From an uncultured beta proteobacterium (GTDB lineage: Bacteria; Pseudomonadota; Gammaproteobacteria; Burkholderiales; Burkholderiaceae_C): 41,187 nt of DNA. Position 1 is the stretch's first letter. Each line of letters starts with the position of its first letter. The stretch spans positions 1 to 41,187 of the forward strand of contig CAJAVE010000160.1 of NCBI GenBank assembly GCA_903945325.1, given 5' to 3'. Made by a program: the position numbers and the translations under genes. Below are positions 34,074 to 40,431 of the stretch, in pieces. The notes under the pieces are model-generated. The model had not been told where the DNA came from and did no database searches. It saw only the letters and a program-made list of their open reading frames with translations.

Positions 34074-34131
34074 ATTTCCGAAATTCAGAAGACATGACTC
34101 TCTGGGTGGCAACGTGGCGCAGACAGGGTGA

Positions 34132-34177
34132 ATGCCGGGGGCTCATACGCTGCGCTTTTTGAAATCGCCCCCGGCAT
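34132..34177. repeat. Strong hairpin sequence in the ipdC-ccdA gap
   Basis: ATGCCGGGGGC (34132-34142) pairs perfectly with GCCCCCGGCAT (34167-34177) around a 24-base loop. It lies in the 320-bp gap 33965-34284, in which no gene is seen. It may be a terminator for something no longer present, a structured transcript, or a repeat element. Confidence 0.45.
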
Positions 34178-34220
34178 CCGCCCAGCCTGCGCCCCTCACT
34201 TCGCTTGGGCACTTGTGTCA

Positions 34221-34265
34221 TTGACTCGTCTTCTTTCATGCGGCATGATGGCATGATGGCATGAA
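34221..34265 (+). promoter_or_regulatory. Candidate ccdAB promoter with tandem GGCATGAT repeats
   Basis: TTGACT (34221-34226) and CATGAT (34244-34249) are separated by 17 bp, a good sigma-70 spacing. The -10 hexamer lies in the first of three tandem 8-bp units: GGCATGAT at 34242-34249, again at 34250-34257, and GGCATGAA at 34258-34265. Repeats overlapping the -10 region are typical of toxin-antitoxin autoregulatory operators. Confidence 0.5.
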
Positions 34266-34284
34266 TGTTTTGTCGGAGACCACC

Positions 34285-34620
34285 ATGCTCAAGGAAGTTG
34301 GCGCCAGCGGTCAGATATCGCTAGGCAAAAAGTATGCGGGGCAGTTGTTTGACATGCAAATCGCTGCGGATGGTGCGGTGACGCTGACGCCGGTGAAGGT
34401 GGTGCCTGTGGCTGCAGCGGTGAAAGAAGAGCTTGCGGTTTACAAGGTGAGCGGCGCTACAACGCCAGATCCTGCGGCCACGCGCGAGTGGGCCGATGCC
34501 AATGCCGCACAAATCGCGCAATACAACGCATGGGTAACCCAGCGCGAGCCGTATGCCCAGCGCGTGCGTCGCTGGCGCGAACAGGGGCAGAGTCTGCCTG
34601 GTCAAGAAGGCAAGCCCTAA
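34285..34620 (+). CDS. ccdA: CcdA-like antitoxin with an AbrB-like N-terminus
   Basis: This 111-residue protein should neutralise the CcdB-like toxin encoded next door. The N-terminus (MLKEVGASGQISLGKKYAGQ; 1-40) resembles the swapped-hairpin AbrB/SpoVT DNA-binding domain, while the C-terminus (about 70-105, WADANAAQIAQYNAWVTQR) resembles the CcdA tail that wraps CcdB (WxxxNxxAIxxYNxxV). Classical CcdA (72 residues) has a ribbon-helix-helix N-terminus instead. Start: the ATG at 34285 is preceded by GGAG at ideal spacing; the ATG at 34261 would add eight residues. The toxin starts 4 bp after its stop. The AbrB part is less certain than the CcdA tail. Confidence 0.72.
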   Translation: MLKEVGASGQISLGKKYAGQLFDMQIAADGAVTLTPVKVVPVAAAVKEELAVYKVSGATTPDPAATREWADANAAQIAQYNAWVTQREPYAQRVRRWREQGQSLPGQEGKP

Positions 34621-34623
34621 GCC

Positions 34624-34929
34624 ATGGCGCGGTTTGATATCTACCCCAACCCGATTCCTGAAGACCGTGGCGACTTTCCGTTTGTTATGGAAATACAGAG
34701 CGACCTGCTTTACCGCTTTGCTGAGCGAGTCTGTGTGCCACTGGTGCGCCCAGGCGCTATTCCCGGATTGACCGAGCGCTTCAATCCCGCAGTAAGGGTT
34801 CAGGGTGAAGCGCTGCAACTGCATCCATTGGGCATTTCCGTATTTTTTGCCAGCGAACTGCGTGGTCGCGTGGATTACGCGAGTGCCCAGGCCCTTCCCA
34901 TAGAGACCGCCCTCGATATGCTGCTGTGA
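34624..34929 (+). CDS. ccdB: CcdB-like toxin (gyrase poison)
   Basis: CcdB poisons DNA gyrase when not bound by its antitoxin. The 101-residue length equals F-plasmid CcdB, and the pattern is similar: MARFDIYPN..., FVMEIQSDLLYRFAERVCVPLV (VDVQSD... VIPL in F CcdB), FNPAVRVQGEALQLHPLGISVF and a C-terminal helix ending in ...IETALDMLL in place of ...INLMFWGI. The terminal GWI residues essential to F CcdB for gyrase poisoning are not seen; some chromosomal members also lack them. It follows the antitoxin by 4 bp and precedes the restriction-methyltransferase remnant by 12 bp. Confidence 0.82.
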   Translation: MARFDIYPNPIPEDRGDFPFVMEIQSDLLYRFAERVCVPLVRPGAIPGLTERFNPAVRVQGEALQLHPLGISVFFASELRGRVDYASAQALPIETALDMLL

Positions 34930-35530
34930 GGCTACTGACCCATGACACCCCAGGAATTCATCCAAAAATGGGGCCCCGGTGGCCCGGCGTTTGAACTGAA
35001 CGAACGCCAGGGCGCGCAGCCTCATTTCATCGACCTGTGCCAGTTGCTCGGCGTGCCCACACCCAGCAGCAGCGGCGACTATATTTTTTAGCAGGACACC
35101 CTGGTGCTGGGCGAGGCGCGAGGCTACGCCGATGTGTGTTATCGCGACCGGTTCGCCTGGGAAAACAAGGCCCCGGGCCGCAATCTGGACACCGCCCTCA
35201 AGCAGTTCTCACCTACTGCCGCGCTGAACTGGAGCGCCATCGACGTGTCGATCTTCGGCACGTTGTTCGAGCGGGGTCTGGACCCAAGCAAGCGCAGCCA
35301 GTTGGGCGCGCACTACACCGATGACACGACATTCGGCGTCTTATCCAGTCGCATTCATGTAGCCTGGGCAATAAGTTGCGGCAGTACGTTGGAAGATCGT
35401 CCAGGCTACAACACCAAGGTTTGCTTTTTGCCTTTCCCTTTCCCCGTAGGCCTCACACCCGCCGACACCGCCCACCAGCGCACGGAGACACTGGAGAGCG
35501 GCGCCGTCATTCCGGCCGATATTTTGGATT

Positions 35531-35586
35531 CAAATCGGCCTCTAGCCCCCGTAGAGCATGCGCAAGCAGCTACTAAAACAGTAGCA
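35531..35586. repeat. Dispersed ~50-bp repeat, family 1, copy C (inside the pseudogene)
   Basis: CAAATCGGCCTCTAGCCCCC, followed by GTAGAGCATGCGCAAGCAGC and TACTAAAACAGTAGCA, matches copies A and B and the inverted copies D and E. It sits in the segment that interrupts the C-terminal part of the methyltransferase remnant. Confidence 0.7.
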
Positions 35587-35630
35587 TCTATCAGGCCGTT
35601 TCTTCCCTCACGCCCACTCGCTGACCGGCA

Positions 35631-35726
35631 GGGTGGCTGGGCGGCAGAGGGTTCTGCGCAGGTCAAGGAGGAGCCCGCACAGCGGGCGGGGGACACGGAG
35701 CAGAACCCTCTGCCGCCCAACCACCC
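35631..35726. repeat. 96-bp palindromic element with 27-bp arms
   Basis: The left arm (35631-35657, GGGTGGCTGGGCGGCAGAGG...) and the right arm (35700-35726) are reverse complements with a single mismatch (G/A). The 42-bp centre carries a smaller CCCGC/GCGGG palindrome. It lies inside the methyltransferase pseudogene, 44 bp after a family 1 repeat. It resembles a small non-autonomous inverted-repeat element; no clear target duplication is visible. Confidence 0.7.
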
Positions 35727-36106
35727 GGCGCGCGCACCCACCCCGCAGGCCGTGCGTAACAACGCAATCGCCATAGCCATAGCAGCCAAGCGCCTCAACG
35801 ACCTGCGCGACAACTGGCTCAACCCCCAAGAGTGGACCGACCGCGTGCCCGAAGTCACGCCCCTGGGCATGAACAAAAGCCCCTACCCCGACCGCATCCT
35901 GCCCAAACCCGGCCACGAGAAAGACCTGGCCGAGCGCACCCTGACCAAACTCTACAACCAGCGCCCCGCCTGGCTTGATGCGGCGCACAAGGCGTTCGAC
36001 ATGGCAGTCGCCCAGGCCTACGGCTGGAGCGACTACACCGCAGCCATGCCCGACGAAGAAATCCTCAAGCGCCTGCTGGCGCTGAATCTGGAGCGGACTG
36101 GCGGCA

Positions 36107-36135
36107 TTGCAAGAGACACCACAAAGTAGTATCAT
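36107..36135 (+). promoter_or_regulatory. Candidate hicA promoter
   Basis: TTGCAA (36107-36112) and TATCAT (36130-36135) are separated by 17 bp. A start point seven bases beyond the -10 box would fall on the hicA ATG at 36142, and no ribosome site is visible, so the transcript may be leaderless. The -35 box lies within the end of the pseudogene. Confidence 0.4.
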
Positions 36136-36141
36136 AAAATC

Positions 36142-36396
36142 ATGCAACGGAAGCACCAACGCACGCTGGACTTGATCTTTTCCCGCCCGGTGTCGGGAAG
36201 CATCAAGTGGCGTGACATCGAGGGACTGCTCATAGCATTGGGTGCCGAGGTTTCCGAGCGGGAAGGGTCGCGTGTTGGCGTGAAGTTGTTTGCAGATAGA
36301 AGGGTTTTTCACCGCCCGCATCCGTCACCCGATACGGATAAAGCGGCGGTGGAGAGTGTTCGCAAGTGGTTGGAAGCCCATGGAGTGAAGCCATGA
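36142..36396 (+). CDS. hicA: HicA-family toxin
   Basis: HicA toxins are small mRNA interferases with a double-stranded-RNA-binding fold. The 84-residue product matches the HicA subfamily with TLDLIFSRPVSGSIKWRDIE, LGAEVSEREGSRVGVKLF, VFHRPHPSPDTDKAAVESVR and KWLEAHG. In the best-studied HicA proteins a catalytic histidine lies in a GSH motif; this protein has GSR, with histidines only in FHRPHP. The same replacement is common to its subfamily, so it may still be active. It overlaps hicB by 4 nt and follows the methyltransferase remnant by 12 bp. Confidence 0.88.
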   Translation: MQRKHQRTLDLIFSRPVSGSIKWRDIEGLLIALGAEVSEREGSRVGVKLFADRRVFHRPHPSPDTDKAAVESVRKWLEAHGVKP

Positions 36397-36728
36397 AGAA
36401 TGTGATGGAAATTAAGGGGTACAAGGCGCTGATTGCATTTGACCCGGAAACCAGTTTGTTCCGTGGCGAGTTCATCGACCTGAACGGAGGCGCGGACTTT
36501 TATGCGGCTGACGTCAAGGCGCTTCAACGTGAAGGCGAGGTTTCGTTGAAGGTGTTTTTGGAGATGTGCCGCGAAGACGGAGTAGAGCCGCGTAAATGCT
36601 ACTCCGGCAAGTTGATGGTGCGCTTGCCCGCAGAACTCCATGAGCGTGCCGCCGCTGCGGCTGCTTCTAACGGCAAGAGTTTGAATGCGTGGTTTGCAGA
36701 TGCGGTTGCGCAGGCTGCGCAGGTTTGA
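36393..36728 (+). CDS. hicB: HicB-family antitoxin
   Basis: The 111-residue antitoxin has an N-terminal HicB domain, a partly degraded RNase H-like fold (YKALIAFDPETSLFRGEFIDLN, then FYAADVKALQREGEVSLKVFLEMC), and a C-terminal ribbon-helix-helix DNA-binding segment (SGKLMVRLPAELHERAAAAAASNGKSLNAWFADAV), here cited as residues about 75-108. It should bind HicA and repress the operon. The ATG at 36393 overlaps the hicA stop (ATGA), as usual for such pairs; the frame from 36366 lies inside hicA and is not needed. Confidence 0.9.
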   Translation: MKNVMEIKGYKALIAFDPETSLFRGEFIDLNGGADFYAADVKALQREGEVSLKVFLEMCREDGVEPRKCYSGKLMVRLPAELHERAAAAAASNGKSLNAWFADAVAQAAQV

Positions 36729-36809
36729 CCCCGCTGTCCTCACCTGCACCCCTTCAACCCGAGGCGAAGCTGCTATGTGGCAGAAAACCCCTCAGTTTTC
36801 GCCGACCTG

Positions 36810-37676
36810 CTACAGGCGACTCAGCAGTTCAGCCTTTTTGCTGGCATATTCCTGCTCGCTCAAAATGCCACGGCTCTGCAGCGCGGCAAGTTTTTCAATG
36901 CTGGCAAAAATATCGCCATCGCGATTCGAGGCCATCACGGAGTTGTTGACGGGCGCGTAACCGCTCTGGTCCGTATTGCTGTAGCTCGGTGCGTACGTTG
37001 GTGGGGGAGGCGGTGCCGGGGCCAATGGCGGCTGGCCATTGATGCTGATCACTGGCAGGCGTGACACATCCACATAGCCGTATTGGCTGGAAAACGTCAC
37101 CGAATAGCCACCGCTTTGCTGTTGCGAGACGCCACCAATATTGTGGTCCAGCGTGTCATAAATGATGACCTGTCCGTTGGACTCAATGGCCAGGCGACGT
37201 GCTTGCGAAAACCAGGCGTAACGCATGCCGTTCTGGCCACCCGAGCTGTTGGGGAATTTGAGATCCGGCCCCCACCAGTTGGCTTGCGCGGGCGCAGCCA
37301 CAAAGAGACTGTTGGGGTTGCTGCCATCGTTGGATGCGTCGCCAATGCTGTTGTACGACGTATTGCCATTTTGGGTCTGGCTCTGGAAACTGCCGGTCCG
37401 TATTAAACCGCTCTGATTGGAGATCAAGCGAGACAGTTCGGAGCACAGATTGTCGACCCTGCCCTTGAGGTAGTTGTTGAACATGTCGCCAATCATGGTC
37501 ATGCCACCTTGCATCCACTGGCCGGAGCCACCGAATTCATAGTGGCTGAACTGCGCCATGCTGCCATTGCCGTTGAGAACGGCATCCAGCATGGTTTGGA
37601 CGGCATCAAAGCTGAAGCCGTGGCGCTGTGCGATGTCTTGTACGGCACTGATGCCAGCAGGGGAAAGTTGAGCCAT
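36810..37676 (-). CDS. SHOCT-domain protein
   Basis: The 288-residue protein is of unknown function. Its C-terminal 38 residues are a SHOCT domain, a short helical oligomerisation module: DIFASIEKLAALQSRGILSEQEYASKKAEL. The N-terminus (about 1-50) begins AQLSPAGISAVQDIAQRHGFS and appears helical; the middle is Ser/Asn/Gln-rich with WWGPDLKFPNSSGG and NGQVIIYDTLDHNIGG, followed by a proline-rich linker (about 219-231). No signal peptide or membrane helix is present. It stands alone, convergent with hicB, about 80 bp away. The 145-bp stretch upstream (37677-37821) shows no feature that I can assign. Confidence 0.8.
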   Translation of the reverse strand: MAQLSPAGISAVQDIAQRHGFSFDAVQTMLDAVLNGNGSMAQFSHYEFGGSGQWMQGGMTMIGDMFNNYLKGRVDNLCSELSRLISNQSGLIRTGSFQSQTQNGNTSYNSIGDASNDGSNPNSLFVAAPAQANWWGPDLKFPNSSGGQNGMRYAWFSQARRLAIESNGQVIIYDTLDHNIGGVSQQQSGGYSVTFSSQYGYVDVSRLPVISINGQPPLAPAPPPPPTYAPSYSNTDQSGYAPVNNSVMASNRDGDIFASIEKLAALQSRGILSEQEYASKKAELLSRL

Positions 37677-37821
37677 AGGAAACCCAGGTTGGGATCACAA
37701 AACAGAGCCCCGAACGCCTGACGCATGCGGGGAAACCCTTGGACTGTAATTCATTCCCAACTTGGTGCATGAATGGGCATCGGCCGGGCACCGATACCGT
37801 TGGCCGTGCCGGACGGGAAAA

Positions 37822-38667
37822 CTACAACCCCACATCCGCAAACCGCTTGAGCGTTTGCAGCGCCGGGAATTCTCCCGTCCGTTTGGACTTCATGGCCATG
37901 ACGGCTTCCATGACGTGGCGGTTGCTCCAGATGGCGCCTTGCAGCCAGCCCATTTGCTTGAGTGCATCGTCAACCGAGTGGTCGCGCGCGTAGTGAATGG
38001 TCTGCTTGGTGCCCCAGATGGCGATGGGCGGCTTGCTGGCAATTTCGGCGGCGCATTGCAGGGCGGCTTCCAGCATTTGGGCGTCGGTATCAAACACCGC
38101 GTTGACCAGCCCGTATTGCAGCGCGCGCTGGGCGTCCAGGCGTTTGCCGGTGTACGCCATCTCCTTCACGATCGCCAACGGAATGAGCTTGGGCAGGCGC
38201 TGCAGTGTGCCCACGTCGGCCACCATGCCAATGTTGATTTCCTGGATACAGAAAAAAGTCTGTGCCGTCGCGTACCGGATACAGCAGGCGCTGACCATGT
38301 CTACCGCACCGCCAATGCAGCCACCCTGGATGGCCGCGATGACCGGCATGCGCAGCGTTTCCAGCTTGGTGAAGGTGGCTTGCATATCAGCCAGCACGTC
38401 GAAGATGGCGGCGCGCCCTTCGGGGCTCTGGTCGTCCATGGTGATTGCGCCCGCGAAGGTCTCCAGCGCCATGCCGGCGCTGAAGTGCTTGCCGGTGCTG
38501 CTGATGACCAGCGCACGGGCACTGCCATCCTGGTGAAGTTGCGTTAGCACCTGGTCCAGTTCGCGCCAGAACGTCGGGTGCATGGTGTTCATTGCCTCGG
38601 GCTTGTTGAGCACCAGGTGGGCGATATGGTTGTCAGTCGTCAGGGAAAAGCATTGCAGTGGGGTCAT
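37822..38667 (-). CDS. Enoyl-CoA hydratase/isomerase family protein, dienoyl-CoA isomerase-like
   Basis: The 281-residue protein has the crotonase fold: VLNKPEAMNTMHPTFWREL, SSTGKHFSAGMAL (oxyanion loop) and AAIQGGCIGGAVDMVSACCIRYAT. Its active-site segment EINIGMVADVGTLQRLPK resembles ECH1-type delta(3,5)-delta(2,4)-dienoyl-CoA isomerase (DVGLAADVGTLQRLP), with the Asp of ADVGT instead of the usual second hydratase glutamate. It should act in beta-oxidation of unsaturated acyl chains. Start: the ATG at 38667 gives the family start; it lies 35 bp inside the end of dinB, so the two are probably translationally coupled. Confidence 0.88.
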   Translation of the reverse strand: MTPLQCFSLTTDNHIAHLVLNKPEAMNTMHPTFWRELDQVLTQLHQDGSARALVISSTGKHFSAGMALETFAGAITMDDQSPEGRAAIFDVLADMQATFTKLETLRMPVIAAIQGGCIGGAVDMVSACCIRYATAQTFFCIQEINIGMVADVGTLQRLPKLIPLAIVKEMAYTGKRLDAQRALQYGLVNAVFDTDAQMLEAALQCAAEIASKPPIAIWGTKQTIHYARDHSVDDALKQMGWLQGAIWSNRHVMEAVMAMKSKRTGEFPALQTLKRFADVGL

Positions 38668-39901
38668 GGTCGGGGTGTTCCTTGGAGGTTTTCGAAAGTT
38701 TAGCCTCATCCGCGCTGACCAAGGTGCCCACCCTGACGCCCAGAAGACGCAGCCGCTGCTGTAGGGGCACGCGCTTGAGGCACAGACCGGCGTTGTGGCG
38801 TATGGTTTTGGCGTCGGCCGTGTAGTCGGCAATGGTCAGGTCGCGCGTCACGCTTTTGAAGTCGTCATAGCGCAGCTTGATGCCAATGGTCTTGCCCACG
38901 TACCCCTTGCGTTGCAGGTCGGCCGCCACCTGCTCGCACAGCCGGGTGAAAACAGCGCCCAACTCGGCCTTGTCGCGTACTGCGTGCAGGTCGCGCTCAA
39001 ACGTGGTCTCGCGGCTCATGCTCACCGGTTCGCTCTCAAGCGACACTGGCCGGTCATCCTGCCCATGGCTGGCAGCGTGCAGCCAGGCACCGGTGCGTTG
39101 GCCAAAGGTGTCCATCAACCACTGCGGGTCGCGTGCGGCCAGTTGGCCTATGGTTTCAATGCCATGGCTCTTGAGCCTCTCGTCGGCCTTGGGGCCAATG
39201 CCATTGATTTTGCGGCAGGCCAGCGGCCAGATCAGGGTCTGCAGATCGCTCTCATGGACGATGGCAATGCCCTTGGGCTTGTTGAACTCGCTGGCCATCT
39301 TGGCCAGTAGCTTGTTGGGCGCCACTCCCACCGAGCATGTCAGGCCGGTGGCTTCAAAAATGCTTTTTTGGATCAGCCGGGCCAGCACCCGCCCGCCTTC
39401 GCGCTGGCCGCCGGGCACGTCAGTGAAGTCGATGTAGACCTCATCCACACCACGGTCCTCCATCAGCGGGGCGATCTCGGTGATGATGCCCTTGAACAGG
39501 CGCGAGTATTTCCGGTATTCCTCAAAGTCCACTGGTAACAGAATGGCTTGCGGGCACAGCTTGGCGGCCTTCATCAACCCCATGGCCGAGCCCACGCCAA
39601 ACTGGCGGGCGGCATAGGTGGAAGTAGTGATGACGCCGCGCCCGGTGTAGCTGCTTAGCCGTGCGAATGCGTCCAGCGGAATGCGGCGCATTGCGGCGCG
39701 CTGGGCGGCTGCGTCCCACGGTGCTTCAGGTTCACTGGGGTCGGCGTTGGCCAAGTCGGCGGTGCGCAGTGCCTCCAAAGCGTCGTGGATGGCGCTGCGC
39801 CCCCCGCCAATAACGACGGGAAGCTCCTTGAGCTGGGGGTAGCGCAACAACTCCACCGACGCGTAGAACGCGTCCATATCCAGATGGGCAATGCGGCGCA
39901 A
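38633..39901 (-). CDS. dinB: DNA polymerase IV (Y family)
   Basis: DinB is an error-prone translesion polymerase. The 422-residue protein has the palm motifs LDMDAFYASVE and VDEVYIDF (catalytic carboxylates), RGVITTSTYAARQFGVGSAM, GVAPNKLLAKMASEFNKPKG and a little-finger domain. A segment of about 45 residues (about 36-82, rich in Ala, Asp and Glu) lies between the first strand pair and RGVITT, where E. coli DinB has only a short loop. The start is TTG; no ATG precedes LDMDAF in frame. The C-terminus ...TAMLFPDD could contain a clamp-binding motif. It overlaps the downstream isomerase gene by 35 bp and follows the RskA-like gene by 14 bp. Confidence 0.94.
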   Translation of the reverse strand: MRRIAHLDMDAFYASVELLRYPQLKELPVVIGGGRSAIHDALEALRTADLANADPSEPEAPWDAAAQRAAMRRIPLDAFARLSSYTGRGVITTSTYAARQFGVGSAMGLMKAAKLCPQAILLPVDFEEYRKYSRLFKGIITEIAPLMEDRGVDEVYIDFTDVPGGQREGGRVLARLIQKSIFEATGLTCSVGVAPNKLLAKMASEFNKPKGIAIVHESDLQTLIWPLACRKINGIGPKADERLKSHGIETIGQLAARDPQWLMDTFGQRTGAWLHAASHGQDDRPVSLESEPVSMSRETTFERDLHAVRDKAELGAVFTRLCEQVAADLQRKGYVGKTIGIKLRYDDFKSVTRDLTIADYTADAKTIRHNAGLCLKRVPLQQRLRLLGVRVGTLVSADEAKLSKTSKEHPDHDPTAMLFPDD

Positions 39902-39915
39902 AGTGGGCGCCCGCT

Positions 39916-40431
39916 TTACAGGGCTTTCTGGACGACCGGTCCCTTGAACAGGTAAGGTAGTCGCGGACCCTTGGCTTGTGTGACGCCACCTTTGTCTTCA
40001 ACGCTGACGCCTATGCTGGTGGCGCTGGCAAAGTCGCGCTCCGTAGCAGTCAAACGCAGCGTTTTACCCTTGCTCTCCAACACGCCCAACGAACGCGCCG
40101 GGTCGCCGTCGGACAGTGCCCACAACTGCATGGTGTCTTCGCGGCCTTCGGTCACGGCATTGAGCCGTTGCACCTGCAAGGCGTTGTCCTGCAGGGCCAT
40201 GGTGACCAGCATGGCAGGTGCCTGTTTATCGTCCATGAGGACGGCAATGTATTTGACCTGCGCCGTGTCTTTGAGCTTGCCCTGCACATGCTCGATTTGC
40301 GCCTTGAACTGCTCAAACATGCTCATGCCGGTTGCAATGCCGATGGACAGCACGACCAGGCATGCATAGGTGGCCGAACGCCACCAGCTGGAGACAACGC
40401 GGGGGGATAATTGTGGTGTCGCTTCAACCAT
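39916..40431 (-). CDS. Anti-sigma factor RskA C-terminal-like protein
   Basis: The 171-residue protein has an N-terminal membrane helix (about 18-38) and then the periplasmic RskA domain of anti-sigma factors: YIAVLMDDKQAPAMLVTMAL, MQLWALSDGDPARSLGVL and FASATSIGVSVEDKGG, ending LPYLFKGPVV. The cytoplasmic zinc-finger domain that binds a sigma factor in RskA is missing, since only about 17 residues precede the helix, and no sigma-factor gene is adjacent. So it is unlikely to act as a classical anti-sigma factor. It overlaps the DHH gene by 8 nt. Confidence 0.78.
   Translation of the reverse strand: MVEATPQLSPRVVSSWWRSATYACLVVLSIGIATGMSMFEQFKAQIEHVQGKLKDTAQVKYIAVLMDDKQAPAMLVTMALQDNALQVQRLNAVTEGREDTMQLWALSDGDPARSLGVLESKGKTLRLTATERDFASATSIGVSVEDKGGVTQAKGPRLPYLFKGPVVQKAL

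Larger units (their letters stand above)
34942..36129 (+). pseudogene. Degraded MmeI-type restriction-methyltransferase gene
   Basis: The frame starts as a class I SAM-dependent DNA methyltransferase of the MmeI/YeeA type (MTPQEFIQKWGPGGPAFELN) but meets TAG at 35089-35091. It continues in the same frame with GYADVCYRDRFAWENKAPGR, then jumps at about 35206 to SIFGTLFERGLDPSKRSQLG-AHYT, and at about 35323 to the C-terminal TTFGVLSSRIHVAWA and FPFPVGL. The SAM-binding and NPPY catalytic motifs are gone. The C-terminus (NDLRDNWLNP; LTKLYNQRPAWLDAAHKAFD; YGWSDYTA) is preserved. A segment of about 60-80 codons (about 35480-35740) is inserted, carrying a dispersed repeat and a 96-bp palindrome. So it is a nonfunctional remnant: one nonsense codon, two large in-frame deletions and an insertion. 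Confidence 0.85.

Noticed and set aside
34105-34135. Possible third family 2 repeat (ACTCTCTGGGTGGCAACGTGG)
   Set aside because: Only about 20 bases match with an internal gap, too little to call.
37790-37821. CCGGGCAC / GTGCCGG imperfect palindrome downstream of the isomerase gene as a terminator
   Set aside because: The stem has a bulge and no T-run follows; not enough to call.
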